A DNA stretch of 64,000 nucleotides from Occallatibacter gabretensis. Lineage in GTDB: Bacteria; Acidobacteriota; Terriglobia; Terriglobales; Acidobacteriaceae. The notes beneath the pieces were generated by a model. The model had not been told where the DNA came from and searched no databases. It saw only the letters and a list, made by a program, of their open reading frames with translations. Positions within the stretch are counted from its first letter, which is position 1; every line of letters begins with the position of its first letter. A program made the position numbers and the translations under genes. Below are positions 27,197 to 35,083 of this stretch, piece by piece. The stretch lies in contig NZ_LAIJ01000009.1 in assembly GCF_001449115.1 (NCBI RefSeq), positions 496,001 to 560,000 on the forward strand, read 5' to 3'.

Positions 27197-27208
27197 GCGT
27201 CCATCTTA
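27174..27208. repeat. Duplicated start region, copy in symporter
   Basis: 35 bp matching 29092-29126 with a single difference (34/35). It covers the start codon, seven following codons and about 12 bp upstream. Confidence 0.85.
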
Positions 27209-27265
27209 CTGAGCAAGGTTCATCCCTTCGGGAACATTCCCGCCCGTCCAAACGTAACAGGAGAT

Positions 27266-27898
27266 ATGAAGACCCTCCGGATCGCCGCCGGCCTCGCTAT
27301 CTTCGCCTGTAACTGGGCTGCCTTTTCTCAGTCGAATGTCGAATGCGGCCAAACGCTGAATGGTCAACTCCAGTCAGGCGCGGTACTCACAATCGACTCA
27401 CGGCCTGCGGGCATCGAGATAGTCGGCACAGACCAGGAGGGGATTCGTGTCTCATGCAAGGCCGACGACACCTATAGCGCCACTCACACCCATCTTCGCT
27501 TGTCTGGAACTCCCTCTCAATCCAAGCTCACCATCGACGGAGAACATCTCAACCACAACAACATCCAGATCCATATCGAGGTGCCTCGCAAGATCAATCT
27601 GCGCGCCCAGATGCCAGCCGGGCAAGTAACGGTAAACGAAATCGTCGGAGATAAAGACATCGAACTCTACGCCGGACAGATCACGATCACTGCTGCGCAC
27701 AAGTGGGACTACAAAAATGTAGATGTCTCCGTCAATATCGGCCAGGTAAACGCACAGGTTTACGGCGAGGACAGCGGCGGATTTTTCCGCAGCATCAAAA
27801 AGCAAAACACAGACGGCGAGTACAAACTGCACGCGCACGTAACCACAGGGCAAATTGATCTGCTCGGCAAGAGCCCGCACGCACCGGGGCCACAATAG
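27266..27898 (+). CDS. Secreted hypothetical protein (DUF4097-like beta repeat)
   Basis: 210 residues from the ATG at 27266 (AGGAG just upstream). The very long frame that continues back to 26102 is antisense to the symporter and is not coding. Signal peptide: MKTLRIAAGLAIFACNWAAF then SQS. The mature chain is made of short beta-strand repeats such as LTIDSRPAGIEIVGTD, KINLRAQMPAGQVTVNEIVG and DVSVNIGQVNAQVYGE, resembling the right-handed beta-helix of DUF4097-type putative adhesins. Function unknown. Convergent with the threonine synthase gene, 37 bp apart. Confidence 0.65.
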   Translation: MKTLRIAAGLAIFACNWAAFSQSNVECGQTLNGQLQSGAVLTIDSRPAGIEIVGTDQEGIRVSCKADDTYSATHTHLRLSGTPSQSKLTIDGEHLNHNNIQIHIEVPRKINLRAQMPAGQVTVNEIVGDKDIELYAGQITITAAHKWDYKNVDVSVNIGQVNAQVYGEDSGGFFRSIKKQNTDGEYKLHAHVTTGQIDLLGKSPHAPGPQ

Positions 27899-27935
27899 CA
27901 CCCGTTCCAATAGCGATTACGTCACCTGCAACCTG

Positions 27936-29114
27936 TCACCTCTTCAACCCCATCGCCTCCGCAATCACATCCGTATACTTCAACCCCGTCCCCGTATTCA
28001 ACAACACCACACGATCCGTCTGGGCCAGAAATCGTTCCCTCACCAGCCGCTCATAAGCCGGCATCATGCTCGCACCCTCGGGGCACAGCATCATTCCCTC
28101 TTCGCGAGCCCACTCGCCCAGCCCCGCAAAAATCTCCGGATCCGTCACCGCAACAGCCGTCCCGCCACTCTCGCGAAGTATCTTCAACATCACCGCATCG
28201 CCATACGGCTTCGGCACTCGCAGCCCCGCAGCCAGCGTCTCCGCGCCCTGCCACATCTGGCTCACATTCGCGCCTTCTTCAAACGCCTTCACCATCGGCG
28301 CGCAGCCCGCCGCCTGCACCGCAATCATCTTCGGTCGTTTGCTTCCAGCCTTAACCCACCCCAGCTGCTCCATCTCTTCAAACGCCTTCCATATCCCAAT
28401 CAGTCCCACGCCCCCGCCCGTCGGGTAAAACACCGCATCGGGATACTCCCATCCAAGCTGCTCCACCAGCTCATATCCCATCGTCTTCTTGCCCTCTACG
28501 CGGAAAGGCTCCTTCATCGTCGAAACCTCAAACCATCCCTCGGCATCCTTGCGCTCAGCCACCATCCGCCCGCAGTCGGAAATCAACCCATCCACCAGCG
28601 TCACGTGCGCACCATACGCCACCGTCTCCACATAATTGGCAAACGGCACATCCTTCGGCATAAAGATATGCGCCTCCATCCCCGCCCGCGCCGCATACGC
28701 TGCCAGCGCGCTCCCCGCATTCCCCGCAGAAGGCGCAGCCAGCTTCTTGAGGCCATAATGCTTGGCCATCGTCACAGCCATAGCCATCCCGCGAGCCTTA
28801 AACGTCCCCGTAGGATTTACGCCCTCATCCTTCACCAGTACATTCGGATAGCGCCTGCTCGCCAGCATCGGCGTCCAGCCCTCGCCCAGCGTCACCGGCT
28901 CAGCATCCGGCAGGGCCACACTCGCATAGCGCCACATCCCCACCGCCTGCGGATTAATAGCCTCACGCGGCGTCGGCCCCAAATCATACTGCACAAACAG
29001 TGACCCCGCCGGCAAGTCACCCTTCTCCACACAAACCGGGCAAACCGTCTGCGGACTCTCCGCGCTCACATGCGCCCCGCAGCGCACGCATTCCAGATAA
29101 GCAATCTTCGCCAT
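27936..29114 (-). CDS. thrC: Threonine synthase
   Basis: PLP enzyme converting O-phosphohomoserine to threonine, 392 residues. The N-terminus has a zinc-ribbon-like pair (CVRCG and CPVC) as in many threonine synthases. The PLP lysine is in NPTGTFKARGMAMAV. Phosphate-binding and serine motifs are APSAGNAGSALAAYAARAG and PTGGGVGLIGIWKAFEEM. The enzyme belongs to fold type II, so cysteate or diaminopropionate relatives cannot be fully excluded. Its first 24 nt and upstream flank are duplicated at the start of the symporter gene. Confidence 0.85.
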   Translation of the reverse strand: MAKIAYLECVRCGAHVSAESPQTVCPVCVEKGDLPAGSLFVQYDLGPTPREAINPQAVGMWRYASVALPDAEPVTLGEGWTPMLASRRYPNVLVKDEGVNPTGTFKARGMAMAVTMAKHYGLKKLAAPSAGNAGSALAAYAARAGMEAHIFMPKDVPFANYVETVAYGAHVTLVDGLISDCGRMVAERKDAEGWFEVSTMKEPFRVEGKKTMGYELVEQLGWEYPDAVFYPTGGGVGLIGIWKAFEEMEQLGWVKAGSKRPKMIAVQAAGCAPMVKAFEEGANVSQMWQGAETLAAGLRVPKPYGDAVMLKILRESGGTAVAVTDPEIFAGLGEWAREEGMMLCPEGASMMPAYERLVRERFLAQTDRVVLLNTGTGLKYTDVIAEAMGLKR

Positions 29115-29126
29115 GCCTCCATCTTA
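29092..29126. repeat. Duplicated start region, copy in threonine synthase
   Basis: Partner of 27174-27208, 34/35 identical. Here the encoded MAKIAYLEC leads into the native zinc-ribbon, so this copy is probably the source. Confidence 0.85.
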
Positions 29127-29313
29127 TTTTGTCCGCCGCCCCACGCTGCGCTTCTCCGCGCAATCGCATCCGCCGGACGTTGCCTGAGGCCGAAATCTCT
29201 CGCGGCCAGAACTAAAATTTCCTGGGCGGCTTGTAGAATCCAGGTCTGGCCGTTCGTCGTTATAGTGAAGGCCGGCCAGAAGCCGGCCGAAAAGATCATT
29301 TCAAGGAGAAGAC

Positions 29314-29673
29314 ATGCCGCTATATCTGAGTACTATTCAACTCCCCGACAACTTTGACCCTTCCACAGTGGACGAAGCGATGATGCGCGATATGGCCGCG
29401 CTCGGCCAGGAGATGGAGGCCGCCGGTGTTGTCACGAAGTTCGCCGGCGGCCTGAGCCCGGCGAGCAGCGCTAAGTCGCTGCGGTTCCAACCCGATGGCG
29501 ACGTGCTCGTCACTGACGGGCCATATGTCGAGGCCAAAGAACATGTAGGCGGTATCTCGATCGTGGAATGCGCAGATCTCGACGAGGCGGTAGCCTGGGC
29601 GCTCAAAGGCGCCAAAGTGTGCCGTGCTTCGGGCGAGGTGCGAGAGATATTCTTCCAACCGTCAGCCGAGTAG
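29314..29673 (+). CDS. YCII-related (DGPF) domain protein 1
   Basis: 119 residues with AAGGAGAAGAC directly before the ATG. The YCII fold is indicated by LYLSTIQLPDNF, a central GGLSPASSAKSLRF and VTDGPYVEAKEHVGGISIVE (the DGPF-like motif), then a C-terminal EVREIFFQP. Such proteins are small dimeric domains often paired with ECF sigma factors of the type encoded just downstream. A 206-bp gap separates it from the second YCII gene. Confidence 0.82.
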   Translation: MPLYLSTIQLPDNFDPSTVDEAMMRDMAALGQEMEAAGVVTKFAGGLSPASSAKSLRFQPDGDVLVTDGPYVEAKEHVGGISIVECADLDEAVAWALKGAKVCRASGEVREIFFQPSAE

Positions 29674-29879
29674 CAACTGAGCAGCAGTCCTGAACGAACA
29701 GATGAAGGCCGGTGAGCAGCGACGGCGCTGGAACGCTACACGGGAAAGCGCTTCTTTGCGGAGGGAACCCCGCCACGTTCCTTCGAGCTCATCAGCACGC
29801 AAACAACGTCGACCGGCATTGTCCTCATTCACTACAAGGTCGCCGGGCCTTTGAAGAACCGACCATAAGGAGCAGCGCA

Positions 29880-30299
29880 ATGCGTTTCATGATGATGGTG
29901 ATACCGAAAGGATACGAGTCGGCCCCGCCGGATGCCGTTCCTACGGCAGCAGCGGTGGCAAAGATGATGGAGTACAACAAGGCCCTGCAGAAGGCGGGAG
30001 TTCTGCTCGCGCTCGACGGGCTGTTTCCGCCCTCGACCGGAGCACGTGTTTCGTATGCGGACGGCAAGGCGACGGTGACAGACGGCCCGTTTGCCGAGGC
30101 GAAAGAAGTCGTCGGTGGCTACTGGATTATTCAGGTCCGCTCGCGCGAAGAGGCCATTGAATGGGCCAGACGTGCTCCCATGTCCAACAACGAGGTAATC
30201 GAAGTTCGCCAGATTCACGAGATGACCGACTTCCCAAAGGACATTCAGAAGGCGGCTGAAGGCTTTGAAAACCTCACGCACTCGGGCTCGACGGAGTGA
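29880..30299 (+). CDS. YCII-related (DGPF) domain protein 2
   Basis: 139 residues from the ATG at 29880, which has AAGGAG about 7 nt upstream; the upstream extension to 29712 is not supported. It starts MRFMMMVIPKGYESAPPDAV and contains TVTDGPFAEAKEVVGGYWII, the exact DGPF motif, then EVIEVRQIHEM. Its stop codon overlaps the GTG start of the sigma-factor gene (GTGA), so the two are translationally coupled. Members of this group are the standard partners of ECF42-type sigma factors and may act as sensors or targets. Confidence 0.88.
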   Translation: MRFMMMVIPKGYESAPPDAVPTAAAVAKMMEYNKALQKAGVLLALDGLFPPSTGARVSYADGKATVTDGPFAEAKEVVGGYWIIQVRSREEAIEWARRAPMSNNEVIEVRQIHEMTDFPKDIQKAAEGFENLTHSGSTE

Positions 30300-31570
30300 A
30301 GGACATTCATAAGACGATTGAGGCCGTGTGGAAGATCGAGTCCACACGGCTCATCGCCGCCATTGCTCGAGTCACCCGCGATATCGGCATCGCAGAAGAA
30401 CTGGCCCAGGACGCGCTGGTGACTGCGCTCGAACTCTGGCCCGAAGAAGGCATCCCCGAAAATCCCGGCGCGTGGCTGATGACAGCGGCCAAACGGCGCG
30501 CCATCGATTTGTTGCGCCGTGGCCGCATGCTCGCACAAAAGCACGAAGACATCGCCCGCGAACTTGAAGGTCAACAGCAGCAGCTCGGAGATGCGTTGGA
30601 GCACTCACTGGATCAGGTGATCGATGATGACATCCTGCGGCTCATCTTCACCGCGTGTCATCCCGTGCTCACTGTGGAAGCACGCATCGCGCTCACATTG
30701 CGTCTCATCGGCGGCCTCACCACGCCGGAGATCGCCCGAGCCTGCCTTGTATCCGAGAAGACAATGGGGCAGCGCATCTTTCGCGCGAAGAAGATCCTCT
30801 CGGAAGCGCATGTTCCCTTTGAAACTCCGCGCGGCGACGAGTTGCGCGGCAGGGTAGAGTCGGTACTTCTAGTGGTCTACCTTATCTTCAACGAGGGATA
30901 CACCGCGACATCAGGAGAGGAATGGATGCGGGCTGCGCTCGCGGAAGAGGCGCTGCGTCTCGGACGCATGCTGGCGCAGCTCTTATCCCGGGAATCGGAG
31001 GCCCATGCGTTGCTCGCGCTGATGGAGTTGCAGGCATCGCGTACTGCAGCCCGCCGGGGCAGAAACGGTGAGGCAGTCTTATTGCTGGACCAGAACCGGT
31101 CTTTGTGGGACTACGCGCAGATTCAGCGTGGAATGAGTTCGCTTGAAAACGCGCGGAGGCTTGGTGGCGGCGCCAGGCCCTACGCCTTGCAGGCAGCCAT
31201 CGCTGCATGCCACATGCGCGCCCGCACAGCCCAGGAGACAGACTGGGGCGCGATCGTTCTTCTCTACGACGCCTTGATGCAGACCAGCCCGTCACCGATC
31301 GTGGCGCTGAATCGCGCGGTCGCGGTCGGTATGGCGGAAGGCCCGGCGGCTGGACTCGATGCGCTCGATGCAGTGGCCACGCTTGACGGTGGCTCTGCGT
31401 TGGCTGGATATCATCTGTTCCCCAGTGTTCGCGGAGACCTGCTGATGAAGATGGGCCGGTTCGCCGAGGCGCGTGAAGAAATCCAGCGCGCAATCACAAT
31501 GACGCAAAATCTACGGGAGCAGGAGCTGCTGGCGAACAGGCTGAAGCAGATGGACGACGTTCGTGAGTAA
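30296..31570 (+). CDS. ECF sigma factor with long C-terminal extension (ECF42-type)
   Basis: 424 residues, GTG start overlapping the previous stop. Region 2 is the N-terminal segment with DIGIAEELAQDALVTALELW and NPGAWLMTAAKRRAIDLLRR. Region 4 is ARIALTLRLIGGLTTPEIAR with CLVSEKTMGQRIFRAKK. The remaining roughly 220 residues form an alpha-helical, TPR-like extension (FNEGYTATSGEEWMRAALAE, IAACHMRARTAQETDWGAIV, VALNRAVAVGMAEGPAAGL). That architecture is characteristic of ECF42/SigJ-like factors, in which the extension, not an anti-sigma factor, is thought to control activity. No anti-sigma gene is adjacent, in agreement. Confidence 0.9.
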   Translation: MKDIHKTIEAVWKIESTRLIAAIARVTRDIGIAEELAQDALVTALELWPEEGIPENPGAWLMTAAKRRAIDLLRRGRMLAQKHEDIARELEGQQQQLGDALEHSLDQVIDDDILRLIFTACHPVLTVEARIALTLRLIGGLTTPEIARACLVSEKTMGQRIFRAKKILSEAHVPFETPRGDELRGRVESVLLVVYLIFNEGYTATSGEEWMRAALAEEALRLGRMLAQLLSRESEAHALLALMELQASRTAARRGRNGEAVLLLDQNRSLWDYAQIQRGMSSLENARRLGGGARPYALQAAIAACHMRARTAQETDWGAIVLLYDALMQTSPSPIVALNRAVAVGMAEGPAAGLDALDAVATLDGGSALAGYHLFPSVRGDLLMKMGRFAEAREEIQRAITMTQNLREQELLANRLKQMDDVRE

Positions 31571-31900
31571 GAGTTTCCGGACCAACGTTCGTCCTCGCCT
31601 GCCTGTGCGAGAATTGGCCACGAACGGAAACACGATGATCTTTCGTCCAGCTGAATTGTTGTTCGGCCAATCGACGGCTGGACTCGTTCCAGCCATCGCA
31701 GCCCCGCTCTCCGCGCCAGTGCAGCCTGCAAAATGATCGATCCAGCTGATCTCGCTTCAGTGGCCAGGGCGTGGTTTGGCGCCCCGATCACGCTCGCTAA
31801 AGATTCAGAGCTCAGACCGCTCGCGGGCTCATGCAGTTTTACAACGGACTCGCCCCAGCATATCGACATCACCATTTTCTAGGCCTGTTCTCGTCAGTCC
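31571..31900. other. Intergenic region between sigma factor and hydrolase genes
   Basis: About 330 bp between two convergent genes. No ORF with a ribosome-binding site. A minus-strand frame reaching into the sigma gene has no recognisable protein character. Nothing else seen. Confidence 0.4.
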
Positions 31901-32842
31901 TTACATGGAAGGTGCAATGGACGCAGCAACCGGCGACGCATCGACAAACTTGCGAATTAAGGCGACAGTGTACGCCGGACGTTCTTCCATCAGCCAATGA
32001 CCGGAACCGGGAACAACTTCCTCCCGCACGTTGTTCGCTACATGGCGCATGATTACTGCCTGAAGCGGCCCGAAGGATTTTTCTCCTCCCACCGCCATGA
32101 CAGGCATAGTCAGCTTCGTCTGCTCGAAAACCTTGTTATCTTTTGCGTCCTGGGCAAAGGCAGTAAATTGCGCGAACCCAGCCCGCATACCTCCGGGCTG
32201 CGCGTACGTGGCAGCAAAGAAATTTCTGGTTGCTTCGTCCGGCTTCCCCGGATCGCCTGTGAAGTCGTTCCATATGCGATCGAAATAGATGCGCTCGCGT
32301 CCGGCCACCAGGCGCTCCGCGTCTGGACCGTGAAAGTTGAAATGCCACACTCCGGGATTTTGCAGGATCTCGCTCCAGGGTTCGATTCCCGGGATGGGTG
32401 CGTCCATTACCACTAGTCGTTCCACCTTCGTTGGGTAGGTCGCGGCATAGGCATAGGCCACCATGTTGCCGATATCGTGTGCGACGACGAAGGTCTTGTC
32501 GTATCCAAGGGTCGTCACGACGGCGCGCATATCCGCGGCTTGCGTCTTTTTGTCATAGCCGCCATCCGGCTTGGAGGATCGGCCAATACCGCGCAGGTCT
32601 GGAACAATGACGGTGTGGTCCTTCATCAAGTCGTCTGCGAGAGGTGCCCAGGAATCGCTGTTCTCGGCATAGCCATGAATCAGCAACACAACAGGCCCCG
32701 TCCCTCCCCAGCGAACGAAGATATCCGCTCCGGCAGGGCTATGAATTGTCTTCGCCTGGAAGCTGGAGGGTAGCGATGGTTGGCCATGACATTTCATTAC
32801 GACCACGATGCAGAGCATTGCTGCAAAGGCACGACATTTCAT
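31901..32842 (-). CDS. Exported alpha/beta-hydrolase (epoxide-hydrolase/dehalogenase-like)
   Basis: 313 residues with a signal peptide (MKCRAFAAMLCIVVVMKCHG), preceded by GGAGG 6 nt upstream. Alpha/beta-hydrolase motifs are VVLLIHGYAENSDSWAPLA (oxyanion HG), VIVPDLRGIGRSSKPDGGYD, and FVVAHDIGNMVAYAYAATYP. In the last, the nucleophile elbow carries Asp instead of Ser. An Asp nucleophile points to epoxide hydrolase or haloalkane dehalogenase chemistry. The base histidine is in GSGHWLMEERP near the C-terminus. Substrate unknown. Confidence 0.85.
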   Translation of the reverse strand: MKCRAFAAMLCIVVVMKCHGQPSLPSSFQAKTIHSPAGADIFVRWGGTGPVVLLIHGYAENSDSWAPLADDLMKDHTVIVPDLRGIGRSSKPDGGYDKKTQAADMRAVVTTLGYDKTFVVAHDIGNMVAYAYAATYPTKVERLVVMDAPIPGIEPWSEILQNPGVWHFNFHGPDAERLVAGRERIYFDRIWNDFTGDPGKPDEATRNFFAATYAQPGGMRAGFAQFTAFAQDAKDNKVFEQTKLTMPVMAVGGEKSFGPLQAVIMRHVANNVREEVVPGSGHWLMEERPAYTVALIRKFVDASPVAASIAPSM

Positions 32843-33104
32843 GAAAGCCTCCAGATGTTGCCAGAACGGGATTCCTTTGAAAACCAGAAATCATCTTCGT
32901 GGTCGTGCAACGATTACATGTGACCAAAAGATACTTTCGAACCAGCGCCGAGGGCGTCATCCGCTACATGCCCCAAAGACCACGGGTGTATTGACTATAG
33001 GACACAAGAAGCCCCTTCGCTGGTAGATTTGTGCTCAGCCTATTGGCTTGGTCCAGGATCATGTCGGAATAGCTCAGCCCACGAGTTTGATCTAAACTTA
33101 CTCT

Positions 33105-33512
33105 ATGACCGATCGGACGTCGTACATGGCAAACACGCGAGGAATAGCGGTGAGCGTTGAGCCAACTTACCTTGAGACGAGATCATCGCCGGACAGCTCG
33201 CAGTATTTTTGGGCTTATCGAGTGATCATCGAGAATCAGGGACGGGAAACGGTGCACCTGCTGAGCCGACACTGGATGATCACGAATGCGCGTGGAGAAT
33301 TGACCGAGGTCAAAGGACCGGGTGTTGTCGGGGAGCAACCGTTCCTCAAGCCGGGAGAGAGCTTTGAATATATGAGTGGCGCGCCTCTTAACACGCCGTC
33401 GGGGATGATGGGCGGGGCTTATCAAATGGAGACTGATAGCGGAGAGCGTTTTGACATTGAAATACCGACGTTCTCGCTGGATCGTCCGAATCAAGACGTA
33501 TTTCTGAACTGA
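33105..33512 (+). CDS. apaG: ApaG domain protein
   Basis: 135 residues, single FnIII-like ApaG/DUF525 domain. Visible signatures are GIAVSVEPTYLETRSSPDSS, AYRVIIENQGRETVHLLSRH, WMITNARGELTEVKGPGVVG and the C-terminal FDIEIPTFSLDRPNQDVFLN. The family was linked to cobalt/magnesium resistance and Ap4A metabolism, but the biochemical role is unsettled. Two starts are possible (33105 and 33126). Alone on its strand, without the ksgA/apaH neighbours seen in enterobacteria. Confidence 0.9.
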   Translation: MTDRTSYMANTRGIAVSVEPTYLETRSSPDSSQYFWAYRVIIENQGRETVHLLSRHWMITNARGELTEVKGPGVVGEQPFLKPGESFEYMSGAPLNTPSGMMGGAYQMETDSGERFDIEIPTFSLDRPNQDVFLN

Positions 33513-33704
33513 GAAATAGATGTCGTAAGTTAAGCCGCAGCGGCTCTAGAAACGCAGTTTGGCCTGAAGGCAACAGTTGAGCCAGGGGTTATTCAGCCGG
33601 AAAGGCGACTATTAGGCCAGGCGGCGAGAAGCCCGTTCTAACCAGGCCCCCGCCGCCAGCCTCAGCTGTATCTCGTGCATGACGATCGTCAAAACGTCAA
33701 CTTC

Positions 33705-34214
33705 CTATTTCGCCTGCACCAGCCCCGCAACAACTGCCGCAATTTTATCGAGTATCTGGTTCCAGCCTTCCAATTGACCGCTATTTTTCGCGCTCTCCAT
33801 CGGTTCATTTCCAATGTGGGTAAGTTTCGTCTGGCCGTTTCCGAGATCCTCAAAGATGGTCACGTCGTACGCACCGTCTATGGCCTCATGTTCTATTCCT
33901 AATTCCGCAGGCTCGATCTTGTTTCCCTTCGAGTCCGAAAAGTACATGTCGGAAACGATCTTCTCGTGCAGAACAATCTCGTGGTATTCAACCGCATTCC
34001 AGAACTCCTGCCCATCCGGCGTCTTCATGCAGAAGAGAGATTTTCCCCCAACGCGAAAATCCATCTTGCAAACGGGCGCAGTAAAGCCCTTCGGTCCCCA
34101 CCACTGCATCACGTACTTCGGGTCTGTCCACGCCTTCCAAACCAACTCGCGTGGGGCATCAAAAACTCGTGTGACAACCATCCGCTCAATTTCGCTAACC
34201 GTGTTTTCTGTCAT
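33705..34214 (-). CDS. SRPBCC (AHSA1-type) domain protein
   Basis: 169 residues, a START/Bet v1-like fold of the activator-of-Hsp90-ATPase homology group. Motifs are VTRVFDAPRELVWKAWTDP, MQWWGPKGFTAPVCKMDFRV, and the C-terminal LTHIGNEPMESAKN then GWNQILDKIAAVV. The start codon lies within the last codons of the ArsR gene (20-bp overlap) behind a GAGGAGG ribosome-binding site, so the two are coupled. This ArsR-AHSA1 pair is common in bacteria; the ligand is unknown. Confidence 0.88.
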   Translation of the reverse strand: MTENTVSEIERMVVTRVFDAPRELVWKAWTDPKYVMQWWGPKGFTAPVCKMDFRVGGKSLFCMKTPDGQEFWNAVEYHEIVLHEKIVSDMYFSDSKGNKIEPAELGIEHEAIDGAYDVTIFEDLGNGQTKLTHIGNEPMESAKNSGQLEGWNQILDKIAAVVAGLVQAK

Positions 34215-34548
34215 CTCTGACCTCCTCTTTTTTCATTTGATTTACAACTATTTCCAGTTTGTCGAAGCTCTCTTCCCAGAATCGGCGATAGTTAAATGCC
34301 CAGTCGCTGACTGTCTTAATCGCCTCTGGCCTAAGCGTGCACACACTCTCTCGTCCACACTTCGTCTTGATCACAATCCGCGCCCGCACCAGGCAGGCGA
34401 TATGTTTTGAAATCATCTGCTGCGAGAGTGCAAACGGCTCCGTCAACCCATGCACAGAGGCAGGCCCATGTGAGAGTCGTTCGATCATCGCTCTACGGGT
34501 GGGATCAGACAAAGCCGCAAATGTTGTATTTAACCTATCCACAACCAA
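34195..34548 (-). CDS. ArsR-family winged-helix transcriptional regulator
   Basis: 117 residues, small HTH repressor. The N-terminal helix reads AALSDPTRRAMIERLSHGPA, followed by the recognition region PFALSQQMISKHIACLVRAR and a wing (IVIKTKCGRESVCTLRP). It lacks the metal-binding cysteine motif of metal-sensing ArsR proteins (no ELCVCDL), so it probably senses something else. The start is TTG (34548) or GTG two codons later; no ATG is suitable. It probably represses its own operon with the SRPBCC gene. Confidence 0.87.
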   Translation of the reverse strand: MVVDRLNTTFAALSDPTRRAMIERLSHGPASVHGLTEPFALSQQMISKHIACLVRARIVIKTKCGRESVCTLRPEAIKTVSDWAFNYRRFWEESFDKLEIVVNQMKKEEVRDDRKHG

Positions 34549-34643
34549 ATGGTAGTGGGTTTTCTGCCAATGTCAAGTATGAATTTTGCGATTCCTGTCT
34601 GATCGCGACGAATCGTAAATCGCGGAGTCACTCATCGAGGCCT

Positions 34644-34736
34644 ATTGGTACCGATATGTCGCCTTATCATCGGCAACTCCCCGAATCGTCGAAGTATGGC
34701 ACGCCATTTCGTAACAACATCGGACCTGCTTTTTGC
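34644..34736 (+). repeat. Direct repeat bounding the 34.7-37.1 kb unit, left copy
   Basis: 93 bp. Its last 58 bp (34679-34736) are identical to 37037-37094, and the first 35 bp are about 70% identical without gaps. It contains CGAATCGTCGAAGTATGGCA and ends CGGACCTGCTTTTTGC. Confidence 0.9.
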
Positions 34737-34737
34737 G

Positions 34738-34795
34738 CGGGCGCCCCATCCTAGGCGCGCCTTTTGCGCCTGGGGTGGAATAGCACTCCCCTCAA
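34738..34795 (+). repeat. CCCAT-hairpin intergenic repeat
   Basis: GCGCCCCATCCTAGGCGCGC and GCGCCTGGGGTGGAATAGCA form a hairpin. It belongs to the same family as 11431-11484 and is fused to the end of the direct repeat. Confidence 0.65.
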
Positions 34796-34809
34796 TCCAC
34801 CACCACCGA

Positions 34810-34875
34810 TGTCATCCTGAACGTAGCCGTTTTTCATGCGGAGTGAAGGATCTGCGGTTGTCCTTGCCTTTGCTT
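34810..34875 (+). repeat. TCATCCTGA intergenic repeat, copy 6
   Basis: TGTCATCCTGAACGTAGCCG, TTTTTCATGCGGAGTGAAGG, ATCTGCGGTTGTCCTTGCC. Nearly identical to copies 1 and 2. Confidence 0.85.
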
Positions 34876-35083
34876 TTGTGAGTTCTACCACAACCCACGA
34901 GCGCCATGAGTAGTATCGAATCTTTTTCACTGATTAGGAATTCGATGAGCTTCCAGTTGTGCGCGCAGGCGATAGGCTCAATTGGTAAACGGAAGAGCGT
35001 TTCTCGGTATTAATCTGATTGATCGCCTGAAGTGCGACTTTGCAGGGGCGATAACTGCTGACCTCTTCAGATATGCTGATCGA

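Noticed and set aside
26102..27265. Long Arg/His-rich plus-strand frame leading into the 27266 gene
   Set aside because: It is antisense to the symporter, with composition typical of a shadow frame; the real gene begins at 27266 with its own ribosome-binding site and signal peptide.
31411..31875. 154-residue minus-strand ORF at the end of the sigma-factor gene
   Set aside because: Half of it is antisense to the sigma gene; no ribosome-binding site or recognisable domain.
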